Of a DNA stretch of 64,000 nucleotides, positions 23,949 through 32,134 are shown in pieces. How positions within the stretch are numbered: the stretch's first letter is position 1; every line of letters begins with the position of its first letter. The notes under the pieces are model-generated. The model was not told where the DNA came from and did not search any database. It worked only from the letters and a program-made list of their open reading frames with translations. Made by a program: the position numbers and the translations under genes. Source of the stretch: Flavobacterium sp. N2820. GTDB taxonomy: Bacteria > Bacteroidota > Bacteroidia > Flavobacteriales > Flavobacteriaceae. Location of the stretch: positions 558,001 to 622,000 of the forward strand of contig NZ_CP110008.1 of assembly GCF_025947285.1 (NCBI RefSeq), read 5' to 3'.

Positions 23949-24079
23949 TTGTTTTTTGTTTAAAAGGTTATAGGGTTAAATGTTTAAAAGGGTTTACATA
24001 TATTTAAAATTATAAGGTTAAATAGAATTGAGATAAAGTATAGCCACAATGTCTTTTTAACCTTTTAAACCCTAAACTT

Positions 24080-24388
24080 TTAAACTACTTCTGCTACTAA
24101 TTCGGCTAAAACTTCTGCTTTGTTAGTTTGTGTTTGATTGACTAAAACACCATTTTTGAAAGTTGCAAACGTTGGTAAATTGTCCACTTTTGCTAATTTT
24201 CTTGATTCTGGAAATTTTTCTGCATCAACCACTAAGAAAGGAATTGATTCGTTTTGTGAAGCCATCATTTTGAATTTTGGTTTCATAATTCTACAATTTC
24301 CACACCATGAAGCTGAGTATTGAACTACAACAGTTTCGTTGTTTGCTATTACTTCGGCTAAATTATCTTGTTCTATTTCTGTAAACAT
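24080..24388 (-). CDS. Thioredoxin family protein
   Basis: 102 residues, cytoplasmic. Active site WCGNC (Cys29, Cys32) in YSASWCGNCRIMKPKF and cis-Pro in NLPTFATFKNG. It probably reduces the peroxiredoxin encoded 74 bases upstream, closing a peroxide detoxification cycle. The intergenic gap between them contains quasi-repeats of the type CCTGAAACCTGAAATTTGAAA (only partly periodic). No separate promoter seen, so it is likely read from the peroxiredoxin promoter. Confidence 0.9.
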   Translation of the reverse strand: MFTEIEQDNLAEVIANNETVVVQYSASWCGNCRIMKPKFKMMASQNESIPFLVVDAEKFPESRKLAKVDNLPTFATFKNGVLVNQTQTNKAEVLAELVAEVV

Positions 24389-24462
24389 TTTTTTTAGTTT
24401 AAAGCTTCAAATTTCAAGTTCCAAGTTGAATAACCTGAAACCTGAAATTTGAAACAAAATTA

Positions 24463-25098
24463 TTAATGAGAAGCTAAATAAGCAGCAGTACTATTTCTAT
24501 CAGCACTCATTGCATCTTTTCCTTCTTCCCAGTTAGCTGGACAAACTTCACCTTTAGTTTGAACGTGAGTGTAAGCATCAATTAATCTTAAATACTCGTT
24601 TACGTTTCTTCCTAATGGCATATCGTTTACACTTTCGTGGAAAATTTTTCCATCTTCATCAATTAAATAAGTTGCTCTGAAAGTTACGTTTGAACCTTCT
24701 AAGATTTCATCATTTAAATCTTCATTATAAACCCATTCTGCATCTAAGATATCTAAAGCAGCAGATAAGTTTCTTGTTGTATCAGCTAAAAGTGGGTAAG
24801 TTACACCTTCGATTCCACCATTATCTTTCGCAGTGTTTAACCAAGCAAAGTGTACTTCATTTGTGTCACAAGAAGCACCAATAACCATTGTGTTTCTTTT
24901 TTCAAATTCTTGTAAAGCAGCTTGAAAAGCGTGTAATTCTGTTGGGCATACAAAAGTAAAATCTTTTGGATACCAAAATAAGATTACTTTTTTCTTGTTG
25001 TTAACCGCTTGTTCTAAAACGTTGATTTTTAGGTTGTCTCCCATAAATGAGATTGCGTCAACTGTAATGTTTGGAAATTTTTTTCCTACTAATGCCAT
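24463..25098 (-). CDS. Typical 2-Cys peroxiredoxin (AhpC/TSA family)
   Basis: 211 residues, cytoplasmic. Peroxidatic Cys51 in FWYPKDFTFVCPTELHAF and resolving Cys near 186 in GEVCPANWEEG; both needed motifs (PxxxTxxC and VCP) are present. It reduces hydrogen and organic peroxides and is recycled by thioredoxin, whose gene follows. An extra Cys near residue 82 (GASCDTNEVHFAW) is common in this group. A -7-like box (TAATTTTG, minus strand) lies about 40 bases upstream of the ATG. Confidence 0.93.
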   Translation of the reverse strand: MALVGKKFPNITVDAISFMGDNLKINVLEQAVNNKKKVILFWYPKDFTFVCPTELHAFQAALQEFEKRNTMVIGASCDTNEVHFAWLNTAKDNGGIEGVTYPLLADTTRNLSAALDILDAEWVYNEDLNDEILEGSNVTFRATYLIDEDGKIFHESVNDMPLGRNVNEYLRLIDAYTHVQTKGEVCPANWEEGKDAMSADRNSTAAYLASH

Positions 25099-25136
25099 GA
25101 TTTTTTATTTAAAAAGTTATTATTGTTTTCTGAGTG

Positions 25137-25144
25137 CAAAATTA
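25137..25144 (-). promoter_or_regulatory. -7 box for the peroxiredoxin gene
   Basis: Minus-strand TAATTTTG, a TAnnTTTG match. No clear -33 partner; start point near 25130. Confidence 0.4.
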
Positions 25145-25282
25145 CTCAAAATCGAAGTGATAACATAGTAATTTAATGCTAATTTCTTATGAAGTTATAA
25201 ATAAAATTTATGATAAAAAATCTTATGAAATTTTATATGAATATCATATATTTTGGTTGCTTTTTTTATGAATTACAAAATA

Positions 25283-26050
25283 TTAACCGCATGTAATACG
25301 TCTTATAAAATTTGAAATGTTTGTTACAGGATTTTTTTTCAGAAAGTTGATGAAAGCACTACCAATAATAGCTCCTTTTTGAAATTCCGTTGCTTGATTT
25401 AAAGTGGTCAAATCTTTAATTCCAAAACCAATGATTTGTGGGTTTTTTAACTTCATTTTTGCTATCCTTTTGAAGTATTCCAATTGTTCTGTACCAAAAC
25501 CCGATTGACTTCCTGTTACCGCTGCAGAACTCACCATATAAATGAAACTATCTGAAATTGCATCAATTTGTAGCATGCGTTCCAATGAAGTTTGTGGTGT
25601 AATTAAAAAGATGTTTTTCAAGTTATATTTTTCAAAAATGGTTTTGTATTCAGTTTCATAAATTTGTAAAGGTAAATCGGGAATAATCAATCCATCAATT
25701 CCCACTTCAGCACATTTTTGACAAAATTTTTCCATTCCAAATTGCAGCACTGGGTTGAAATATCCCATAATAATTAAGGGAATTTGAACGGTTTTTCGTA
25801 TTTCTTTTAATTGTTCGAATAGGAGTGAAGTCGTCATACCATTTTCAATGGCAATAGTCGAACTTTCTTGAATTATTGGACCATCGGCTAGCGGATCTGA
25901 AAAAGGTAATCCAATTTCAATCATATCTACATCATTTTTTTCTAATTCTTGAATAATGGAAACGGTATCGTTTAATTTTGGAAATCCCGCTGTAAAATAG
26001 ATGGATAATACTTTCTTATCTTCTTGTAATTTTTGGTTGATTCTGTTCAT
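25283..26050 (-). CDS. trpA: Tryptophan synthase alpha chain
   Basis: 255 residues. Splits indole-3-glycerol phosphate into indole and glyceraldehyde 3-phosphate. Catalytic Glu45 (IEIGLPFSDP) and Asp56 (DPLADGP) are present, as is the phosphate-binding GFGIKD/GSAF region. The beta chain gene is upstream, with a 126-base gap that contains a palindromic repeat (26081-26170). Last gene of the trpEGDCFBA operon. Confidence 0.97.
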   Translation of the reverse strand: MNRINQKLQEDKKVLSIYFTAGFPKLNDTVSIIQELEKNDVDMIEIGLPFSDPLADGPIIQESSTIAIENGMTTSLLFEQLKEIRKTVQIPLIIMGYFNPVLQFGMEKFCQKCAEVGIDGLIIPDLPLQIYETEYKTIFEKYNLKNIFLITPQTSLERMLQIDAISDSFIYMVSSAAVTGSQSGFGTEQLEYFKRIAKMKLKNPQIIGFGIKDLTTLNQATEFQKGAIIGSAFINFLKKNPVTNISNFIRRITCG

Positions 26051-26080
26051 TTTTTAAGATACTAAGGGTTTTGTTGATTT

Positions 26081-26170
26081 AACCGCAAAGACGCTAGGTT
26101 TTACGCAATGTTCGCAAAGAATTGATAAACCATTGCGAGCATTGCGATTCTCTTTGCGTTCTTTGCGGTT
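26081..26170. repeat. REP-like palindromic repeat between trpB and trpA
   Basis: Starts AACCGCAAAGACGC and ends GCGTTCTTTGCGGTT, its near-complement, with internal GCAATG/CATTGCG units. GC-richer than its surroundings. It can fold into a long hairpin within the trp mRNA and may adjust trpA expression or RNA stability. Elements of this CGCAAAG type are scattered in flavobacterial genomes to my knowledge. Confidence 0.6.
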
Positions 26171-26175
26171 AGAGT

Positions 26176-27363
26176 TTAAAATTTAAAATAATCGATATAC
26201 GTATTCAAATCTTTATCACCTCTTCCTGATAAGTTGATGACCACAATATCATTTGGTTGGAATTGTTTTTTGTCTAAAACCGAAAATGCATGCGCTGTTT
26301 CAATTGCTGGAATAATTCCTTCTGTTTTTGATACTTCTAACCCTGATTGCATGGCTTCAGAATCAGTTATGGCAATAAATTCTGCACGTTTTGTATCGTG
26401 TAAATGTGCATGAAGCGGACCAACTCCAGGATAATCTAAACCTGCTGAAATAGAGTAAGGTTCTGTGATTTGTCCGTCTTCGGTTTGCATTAATAAGGTT
26501 TTACTTCCATGAATAATTCCGATTTTACCCAATACAGAGGTGGCAGCACTTTCTCCAGAATTTACACCGTGTCCAGCCGCTTCAACCGCAATTAATTTTA
26601 CTGAATCGTCGTCTAAAAATTCATAAAAAGCTCCTGCAGCATTGCTTCCTCCGCCCACACAAGCAATTACGTAATCTGGATTTTCTTTTCCTTCTTGTGT
26701 TAATAGTTGGGATTTAATCTCCTTAGAAATCACACTTTGAAATCGTGCCACCATGTCGGGATAAGGATGTGGCCCAACCACAGAACCAATGATATAAAAC
26801 GTATCTATAGGATTATTTATCCAATCACGAATGGCCTCATTTGTAGCATCTTTTAATGTTTTTGATCCAGAAGTAGCTGGACGAACTTCTGCCCCAAGCA
26901 TTTTCATTCGTGCTACGTTTGGTGCTTGTCTTTTGATGTCGACTTCGCCCATATAAACAATACATTTTAATCCCATTAGGGCGCAAACGGTAGCCGTTGC
27001 AACACCGTGTTGACCTGCACCAGTTTCAGCAATAATTCTGGTTTTTCCTAACTGCTTAGCTACTAAAATTTGCCCGATAGTATTGTTAATTTTATGAGCT
27101 CCAGTGTGACACAAATCTTCGCGTTTTAAATAGATTTTAGTGTTGTATTTTTCAGATAGTCTTTTTGCAAAATACAATGGTGTTGGTCGTCCTACAAATT
27201 GCTGCAATAAAGTATTAAATTCTTCTTGGAATGAAGGTTCAGCCATGATTTTCAGGTAATTTCCCTTTAATTCTTCCACATTTGGATACAGCATTTCAGG
27301 AATAAAAGCACCTCCAAAATGACCATAAAATCCGTTTTCGTCTACATTATATTTTGTTTTCAT
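26176..27363 (-). CDS. trpB: Tryptophan synthase beta chain
   Basis: 395 residues from the ATG at 27363 (MKTKYNVDENGFYGHFGG). An upstream in-frame start would overlap trpF by 20 bases and is not needed. PLP-binding Lys91 in the HTGAHKINNTIGQ motif, phosphate loop GGGSNAAG and the GAGQHGVATAT segment are present. It joins indole with serine to give tryptophan. It begins four bases after the trpF stop. Confidence 0.97.
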   Translation of the reverse strand: MKTKYNVDENGFYGHFGGAFIPEMLYPNVEELKGNYLKIMAEPSFQEEFNTLLQQFVGRPTPLYFAKRLSEKYNTKIYLKREDLCHTGAHKINNTIGQILVAKQLGKTRIIAETGAGQHGVATATVCALMGLKCIVYMGEVDIKRQAPNVARMKMLGAEVRPATSGSKTLKDATNEAIRDWINNPIDTFYIIGSVVGPHPYPDMVARFQSVISKEIKSQLLTQEGKENPDYVIACVGGGSNAAGAFYEFLDDDSVKLIAVEAAGHGVNSGESAATSVLGKIGIIHGSKTLLMQTEDGQITEPYSISAGLDYPGVGPLHAHLHDTKRAEFIAITDSEAMQSGLEVSKTEGIIPAIETAHAFSVLDKKQFQPNDIVVINLSGRGDKDLNTYIDYFKF

Positions 27364-27367
27364 ATTT

Positions 27368-28012
27368 TTATTTATAGGTAATTTCACAAAGCAATTTTTT
27401 AAATTTTCTTAGTTTGATTTCACTTTTGTATGCTGGTTTTGTTTCAAATCGACTATTGACATCTATGGCAATACATTTTTTAGCTACTTCTGTTTGGAAA
27501 AAATCTTTAATAGCATCTACTTCAGTTTTTCCGATGCCACCACTTAAAAAAAAGGGTTTTTCGTAAGGATAGTTTTCTAAAATTTTCCAATCGAATGTGA
27601 TGCCGTTTCCACCGGGTAATTTTCCCTTTGTGTCGAAAAGAAAGTAATCTATTTGAGGAATAAAATCTTTTAAAATACTAAAATCAAAAAAGTTATTGAT
27701 AGAAAAAACTTTGATGATTTCGATATTCAGTTTTTTTAATTCTTTACAAAAAGCAATCGTTTCATTTCCATGTAATTGGATAATATCGAGTTGAAATAAA
27801 TTTACTTTTGCTCTAATTTCATCAATTGAAGCATCAACAAAAACTCCCACTTTTTTAATACTCGGTTGGATTTTTGGAATCGATTCAATATCCATATTCC
27901 GAATTGATTTTTCCCAGAAAATAAACCCCAGATAATCAGGTTGTAAAGCGGATATTTCCACAATATTTTCATGATATTTCATGCCACAAATTTTTAGTTT
28001 TATGTTTTTCAT
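27368..28012 (-). CDS. trpF: Phosphoribosylanthranilate isomerase
   Basis: 214 residues. (beta/alpha)8 enzyme for the Amadori step from phosphoribosylanthranilate. The general base Cys sits in LKICGMKYHEN near residue 9, the general acid Asp in FVDAS, and the phosphate site in FLSGGIG. Its ATG overlaps the end of trpC by four bases, so the two are translationally coupled. Confidence 0.96.
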   Translation of the reverse strand: MKNIKLKICGMKYHENIVEISALQPDYLGFIFWEKSIRNMDIESIPKIQPSIKKVGVFVDASIDEIRAKVNLFQLDIIQLHGNETIAFCKELKKLNIEIIKVFSINNFFDFSILKDFIPQIDYFLFDTKGKLPGGNGITFDWKILENYPYEKPFFLSGGIGKTEVDAIKDFFQTEVAKKCIAIDVNSRFETKPAYKSEIKLRKFKKLLCEITYK

Positions 28013-28794
28013 AGTATCATTTTTTGAATGAATTTTTGAGCCTCTAATCCAGGATTTTCAGATTTCATGAAATGTTCGCCCATTAAAAATCCTTGAAAAC
28101 CATATTGTTGTAATTCTTTTACAGCTTCAAATGAACTTATACCACTTTCTGAAATTTTCACAAATTCATCTGGAATTTTAGAAGCTAATTCTTTGCTATA
28201 ATCTAAGTTCACTTCGAAGGTTTTTAAGTTGCGATTGTTTACGCCAATCATGTCTAAACTCTGCATTATGGCAGTTTCTAATTCTTCTATATTGTGAACC
28301 TCCAACAATACTTCTAAACCCAAACTTTGTGCAAAACCTGACAGTTTTTTGATTTCTTTTCGACTTAAAACCGCAGCAATTAGCAAGATAACATCAGCTC
28401 CGTGAGCTTTGGCTTCTAAAATTTGATATTCATCAATAATGAATTCTTTTCGTAATAATGGAATATTTACCGAAGCTTTTGCCAATAGCAAATCCTCTAA
28501 ACTTCCACCGAAATACGTTGTATCAGTTAATACAGAAATTCCGCAAACACCTGCATTTTGGTAGCCTAAAACAACATCTTCAACAGAATGATTGTTATTA
28601 ATTACTTCTTTTGATGGCGAACGACGTTTGTGTTCCGCAATAATTCCTGAAAGGCTATTTTTCAAAAGTTTAACTAATGAATAGGTTCGTGAATTGAATA
28701 AAACTGAAGCTTCAAATTGAGAAATAGGTATGATACTTTTCTTTAATTCGACTTCTCGTTTTTTATCAGCAATGATTTTATCTAAGATGTTCAT
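28009..28794 (-). CDS. trpC: Indole-3-glycerol phosphate synthase
   Basis: 261 residues. Motifs include IIAEHKRRSPSK (catalytic Lys), VLTDTTYFGGS, LLRKEFIIDEYQI, GVNNRNL and SESGI. It closes the indole ring by decarboxylating CdRP. Its start is two bases from the trpD stop. TrpC and TrpF are separate proteins here, unlike the enterobacterial fusion. Confidence 0.96.
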   Translation of the reverse strand: MNILDKIIADKKREVELKKSIIPISQFEASVLFNSRTYSLVKLLKNSLSGIIAEHKRRSPSKEVINNNHSVEDVVLGYQNAGVCGISVLTDTTYFGGSLEDLLLAKASVNIPLLRKEFIIDEYQILEAKAHGADVILLIAAVLSRKEIKKLSGFAQSLGLEVLLEVHNIEELETAIMQSLDMIGVNNRNLKTFEVNLDYSKELASKIPDEFVKISESGISSFEAVKELQQYGFQGFLMGEHFMKSENPGLEAQKFIQKMIL

Positions 28795-28796
28795 GA

Positions 28797-29789
28797 TTAA
28801 TTACTTATTGCGATTAATTTTTTTAATTTTTCAAATGCTTTTCCGCTGGCCAAACTTTCTTGTGCTTTGGCTAATGCTGATTCATAACTTGATTTTTCAA
28901 CAGTTTGAATCGCTATTGCTGCATTAACACAAACTACATTATTTTGCGTTGTTGTCCCTTTTCCAGAAATGATATTGTAGAAAATTTCAGCAGATTCTTC
29001 AACAGTTGTTCCGCCTTTAATGGCTGCTAATTGGCATTCTGGTAATTTGAAATCAGATGGTTTTAAAATTTGTTCGGATATGTTGGAAATGATTTTTACT
29101 TCATCGGTTAATGAAACTTCGTCAAAACCACTTAAACCATGTAAAATAGAGTAATTGGTAGAAGTATTTTGGTACAAATAAGCATACATTCGTGCCAATT
29201 CTAAACTAAAAACACCCACCAATTGGTTTTTTGGAAACGAAGGATTTACCATTGGCCCCAACATATTAAAAAACGTTTTCACACCTAGTTCTTTTCGAAT
29301 CGGACCCACATTTTTCATAGCAGGGTGGAAGAGTGGTGCGTGCAAAATAGCAATATTGGTTTCTTCTATAGATTTGGTCAAAAAATCGGAATCATTCGTA
29401 AATTTTACACCCATTTTTTCCATTACATTACTCGAACCCGAAATCGAGGAAACGCCATAATTTCCATGTTTTGCGACTTTAATTCCAGCTCCAGCTACTA
29501 TGAAGGAAGCTAAAGTGGAAATATTGAATGTATCTTTTCCATCGCCTCCAGTTCCGCACAAATCAATAGTGTTGTAAGCAGAAAAATCAATTGGAATACA
29601 CAATTCTAACAAAGCTTCACGAAAACCTGCTAATTCCTCAATAGTAATACTTCGCATCATGTAAACTGTCATGAAAGCAGCAATTTGGCTTGGATTATAA
29701 CTTTCTGAAGAAATATTGACCAAAACGTTTTTGGCTTCTTGTTTGGATAATATTTCGTGATGAATTAATCGATTTAATATATTTTTCAT
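28797..29789 (-). CDS. trpD: Anthranilate phosphoribosyltransferase
   Basis: 330 residues. The signature DLCGTGGDGKDTFNIST and the KHGNYGVSSISGSSNVMEKMG anthranilate-binding segment are intact. It moves phosphoribose from PRPP to anthranilate. Separate from TrpG. A 94-base gap to trpG contains no clear promoter or terminator. Confidence 0.96.
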   Translation of the reverse strand: MKNILNRLIHHEILSKQEAKNVLVNISSESYNPSQIAAFMTVYMMRSITIEELAGFREALLELCIPIDFSAYNTIDLCGTGGDGKDTFNISTLASFIVAGAGIKVAKHGNYGVSSISGSSNVMEKMGVKFTNDSDFLTKSIEETNIAILHAPLFHPAMKNVGPIRKELGVKTFFNMLGPMVNPSFPKNQLVGVFSLELARMYAYLYQNTSTNYSILHGLSGFDEVSLTDEVKIISNISEQILKPSDFKLPECQLAAIKGGTTVEESAEIFYNIISGKGTTTQNNVVCVNAAIAIQTVEKSSYESALAKAQESLASGKAFEKLKKLIAISN

Positions 29790-29883
29790 ATGTTTTGAGT
29801 TTTAAAATTGGACATAAGTTGGGCTGTACTTCACTGATTTTGTTTTAGTAAAGTAAGAAATTAAGCGTGTATGTAGTTGCTAA

Positions 29884-30447
29884 TTAATGGCTAAGCCAAT
29901 TTTCTAAGATTTTTTTTCCGAAAGGTGTTAAAACACTTTCAGGATGATATTGCACCCCTCGAATATCAAAATGAGCGTGTTTCATTGACATAATTTGGCC
30001 GTTTTCATCAGTAGAAGTTACGATTAAATCGGCTGGAAGATTTTCGTTGGAAACGACCCAAGAATGGTAGCGCCCAACTTCGAATTCATTTGGTAAATCG
30101 TTGAAAATAAAGTCGTCTTCTATTTTTGAAATTTTTGTAGCGACACCGTGATATACTTTTTCTAAGTTGGTTAAAGTTCCACCAAAAACTTCTCCAATAG
30201 CTTGTAAGCCAAGACAAACTCCGAAAATACTTTTTGATTTTGCGTATTTTATAATAACTTCTTTCAACAAACCCGCTTCATCTGGAATTCCTGGTCCTGG
30301 CGAAAGTAATATTTTATCGAATTTTTCTAATTCATTCAATTCAAATTCATCGTTTCTAAAAACGGTTACATTCGCATTCAAATCCTCTAAATAGTGGACT
30401 AAATTGTAAGTAAAACTGTCGTAATTATCTATAACTGCTATTTTCAT
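29884..30447 (-). CDS. trpG: Anthranilate synthase component II (glutamine amidotransferase)
   Basis: 187 residues. Class I amidotransferase with Cys78 (FGVCLGLQAIGE), His168 and Glu170 (VQYHPESVLTP), and oxyanion segment SPGPGIPDE. It supplies ammonia to TrpE. No PabA-specific duplication is seen, so it may also serve folate synthesis if no separate pabA exists. 80 bases of AT-rich spacer separate it from trpE. Confidence 0.96.
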   Translation of the reverse strand: MKIAVIDNYDSFTYNLVHYLEDLNANVTVFRNDEFELNELEKFDKILLSPGPGIPDEAGLLKEVIIKYAKSKSIFGVCLGLQAIGEVFGGTLTNLEKVYHGVATKISKIEDDFIFNDLPNEFEVGRYHSWVVSNENLPADLIVTSTDENGQIMSMKHAHFDIRGVQYHPESVLTPFGKKILENWLSH

Positions 30448-30527
30448 TTGTTTATTCTATGATTGAATGATTTAAAGATTGAAAATTTATTATCCTGTAA
30501 TTTTTTAATCTTTGAATTTTTAAATTA

Positions 30528-31928
30528 TTAAATTTTCTCAGCTAAATCTAAAGCTTTTTGTAAAGCACCTAACTTGTTGTACACTTCTTGCATTTCGTTT
30601 TCTTCTGATGAACTTTCTACAATTCCTGCTCCAGCTTGAAAATGTAAGGTGTGATTTTTACTCAAAAAGGAACGAATCATAATCGCGTGATTGAAATTAC
30701 CTTCAAAATCTAAAACTCCGATAGCACCACCGTAGAAACTTCGATTGGTTTTTTCAATGTTTTCGATCAATTGCATGGCTTTTACTTTTGGTGCACCGGT
30801 TAGTGTACCTGCCGGGAAAGTGTTCGAAACTAATTGCATAAAAGTATGATTTTCTTTTAATTTTCCCGATACTTTTGAAACCAAATGAATCACATGGGAG
30901 AAAAATTGTACTTCTTTGTATTTTTCAACTTTCACTTCATGACAATTTCGGCTTAAATCGTTTCTTGCTAAATCTACTAGCATAACGTGTTCACTGTTCT
31001 CTTTTTGATCTTCGCCTAATTTTTTTGCTAATTCGGCATCATTTTCGTCGTTTCCTGTGCGTTTGAACGTTCCAGCAATTGGGTGAATTTCGGCAAAATT
31101 ATTTTTGATGATCAATTGTGCTTCAGGTGATGAGCCAAAAATTTTGAAATTTCCGTAATCGAAATAAAAGAGATAGGGTGAAGGATTAATACTCCGTAAA
31201 GCACGATACACATTGAATTCATCCCCTTTAAAATCTTGTGAGAACCTTCTAGATAGTACCAATTGGAAGACATCACCGCGTAAACAATGTTTTTTGGCTA
31301 AAGAAACGTAATTCTTGAATTCGTCATCGGTTAAGTTAGAAGATGCGATTCCTGATTTTTGAAACGAAAAGGAAGCAAAGTTTTTTGCTTGTAATAATTG
31401 TTCGATTTCAGCAATGTTATTAGTTCCATCAATACTATGACAAAATAAATAGGCTTCGTTCTTGAAATGATTGATGGCGATAATGTTCTGATAAACTGCA
31501 TAATATATTTCTGGAATTTTGTTTTCCAATGATTTATTAGCAATCGAAATTTTTTCAAAATATTGAATCGTATCATAACTTATGTAACCAAATAATCCTT
31601 GTGTAATGAATTTAAAATCAGATTTTTTAGTTTGAAATTGTTTTGAAAAATTTTCGATTTCTTTAGCCACGTTTACATCGGAATCAATCGGAATGATTTC
31701 AGAAAAACCATCTGGAAAATTCGTTTCAATTTTTTGATTTTCCACTTTAAAAGAAGCAATCGGATTAAAACAGATATAAGAAAAACTATTGTCATTTGCA
31801 TGATAATCAGAACTTTCAAGCAGAATGCTATTCGAAAATTTATCACGAATTTTTAAGTAAACACTCACTGGCGTAATGGTGTCGGCAAGAATTTGTTTGT
31901 AATGGGTATGTAATTTATATTTTTGCAT
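30528..31928 (-). CDS. trpE: Anthranilate synthase component I
   Basis: 466 residues. Makes anthranilate from chorismate with ammonia from TrpG. The tryptophan feedback site LLESSD (residues 36-41) is intact, so activity should be inhibited by tryptophan. The chorismate-binding core includes EIHPIAGTFKRTG, ENSEHVMLVDLARNDL and TFPAGTLTGAPKVKAMQLI. First structural gene of the operon, 22 bases behind an attenuator, so it is controlled at both transcript and enzyme level. Confidence 0.97.
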   Translation of the reverse strand: MQKYKLHTHYKQILADTITPVSVYLKIRDKFSNSILLESSDYHANDNSFSYICFNPIASFKVENQKIETNFPDGFSEIIPIDSDVNVAKEIENFSKQFQTKKSDFKFITQGLFGYISYDTIQYFEKISIANKSLENKIPEIYYAVYQNIIAINHFKNEAYLFCHSIDGTNNIAEIEQLLQAKNFASFSFQKSGIASSNLTDDEFKNYVSLAKKHCLRGDVFQLVLSRRFSQDFKGDEFNVYRALRSINPSPYLFYFDYGNFKIFGSSPEAQLIIKNNFAEIHPIAGTFKRTGNDENDAELAKKLGEDQKENSEHVMLVDLARNDLSRNCHEVKVEKYKEVQFFSHVIHLVSKVSGKLKENHTFMQLVSNTFPAGTLTGAPKVKAMQLIENIEKTNRSFYGGAIGVLDFEGNFNHAIMIRSFLSKNHTLHFQAGAGIVESSSEENEMQEVYNKLGALQKALDLAEKI

Positions 31929-31949
31929 GTGATGTTAATTTTTGGCAAT

Positions 31950-31982
31950 AAAAAAAGGCTTGTCGTGATTGACAAGCCTTTT
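31950..31982 (-). terminator. trp operon attenuator (intrinsic terminator)
   Basis: GGCTTGTC and GACAAGCC form a perfect stem extended by A-T pairs to 12, with a 6-base loop; on the minus strand a T7 tract follows. It lies between the Trp-rich leader peptide and trpE, the position expected of an attenuator. Confidence 0.85.
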
Positions 31983-32022
31983 CTATGTATTTGGTTTTAA
32001 ATGATACTATAGCAGGTTTCGC

Positions 32023-32079
32023 TCACGAAGTTCGACGTAAGTTAGACCACCACCAAGTATTGTTTAAAATTGAAATCAT
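32023..32079 (-). CDS. trpL: trp leader peptide with three consecutive Trp codons
   Basis: 18 codons, ATG at 32079 to TGA at 32023: MISILNNTWWWSNLRRTS. Three tandem TGG codons in so short a frame are very unlikely by chance. When charged tRNA-Trp is scarce the ribosome would stall there and change the fold of the downstream RNA so that the terminator at 31950-31982 does not form. It is too short for normal gene calling. Evidence is sequence plus position; the competing antiterminator was not resolved. Confidence 0.88.
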   Translation of the reverse strand: MISILNNTWWWSNLRRTS

Positions 32080-32097
32080 TTTCTTAATTGTATGTTG

Positions 32098-32130
32098 CAA
32101 ATATTTCTAATTAATTTTCGAATAAACAAA
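32098..32130 (-). promoter_or_regulatory. Probable trp operon promoter
   Basis: Minus-strand TTTG (32130-32127), 21 bases, then AATATTTG (32105-32098), one change from TAnnTTTG. Start point near 32091, about 12 bases before trpL. It directly follows the E1 gene's 3' end. Confidence 0.45.
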
Positions 32131-32134
32131 TTTT

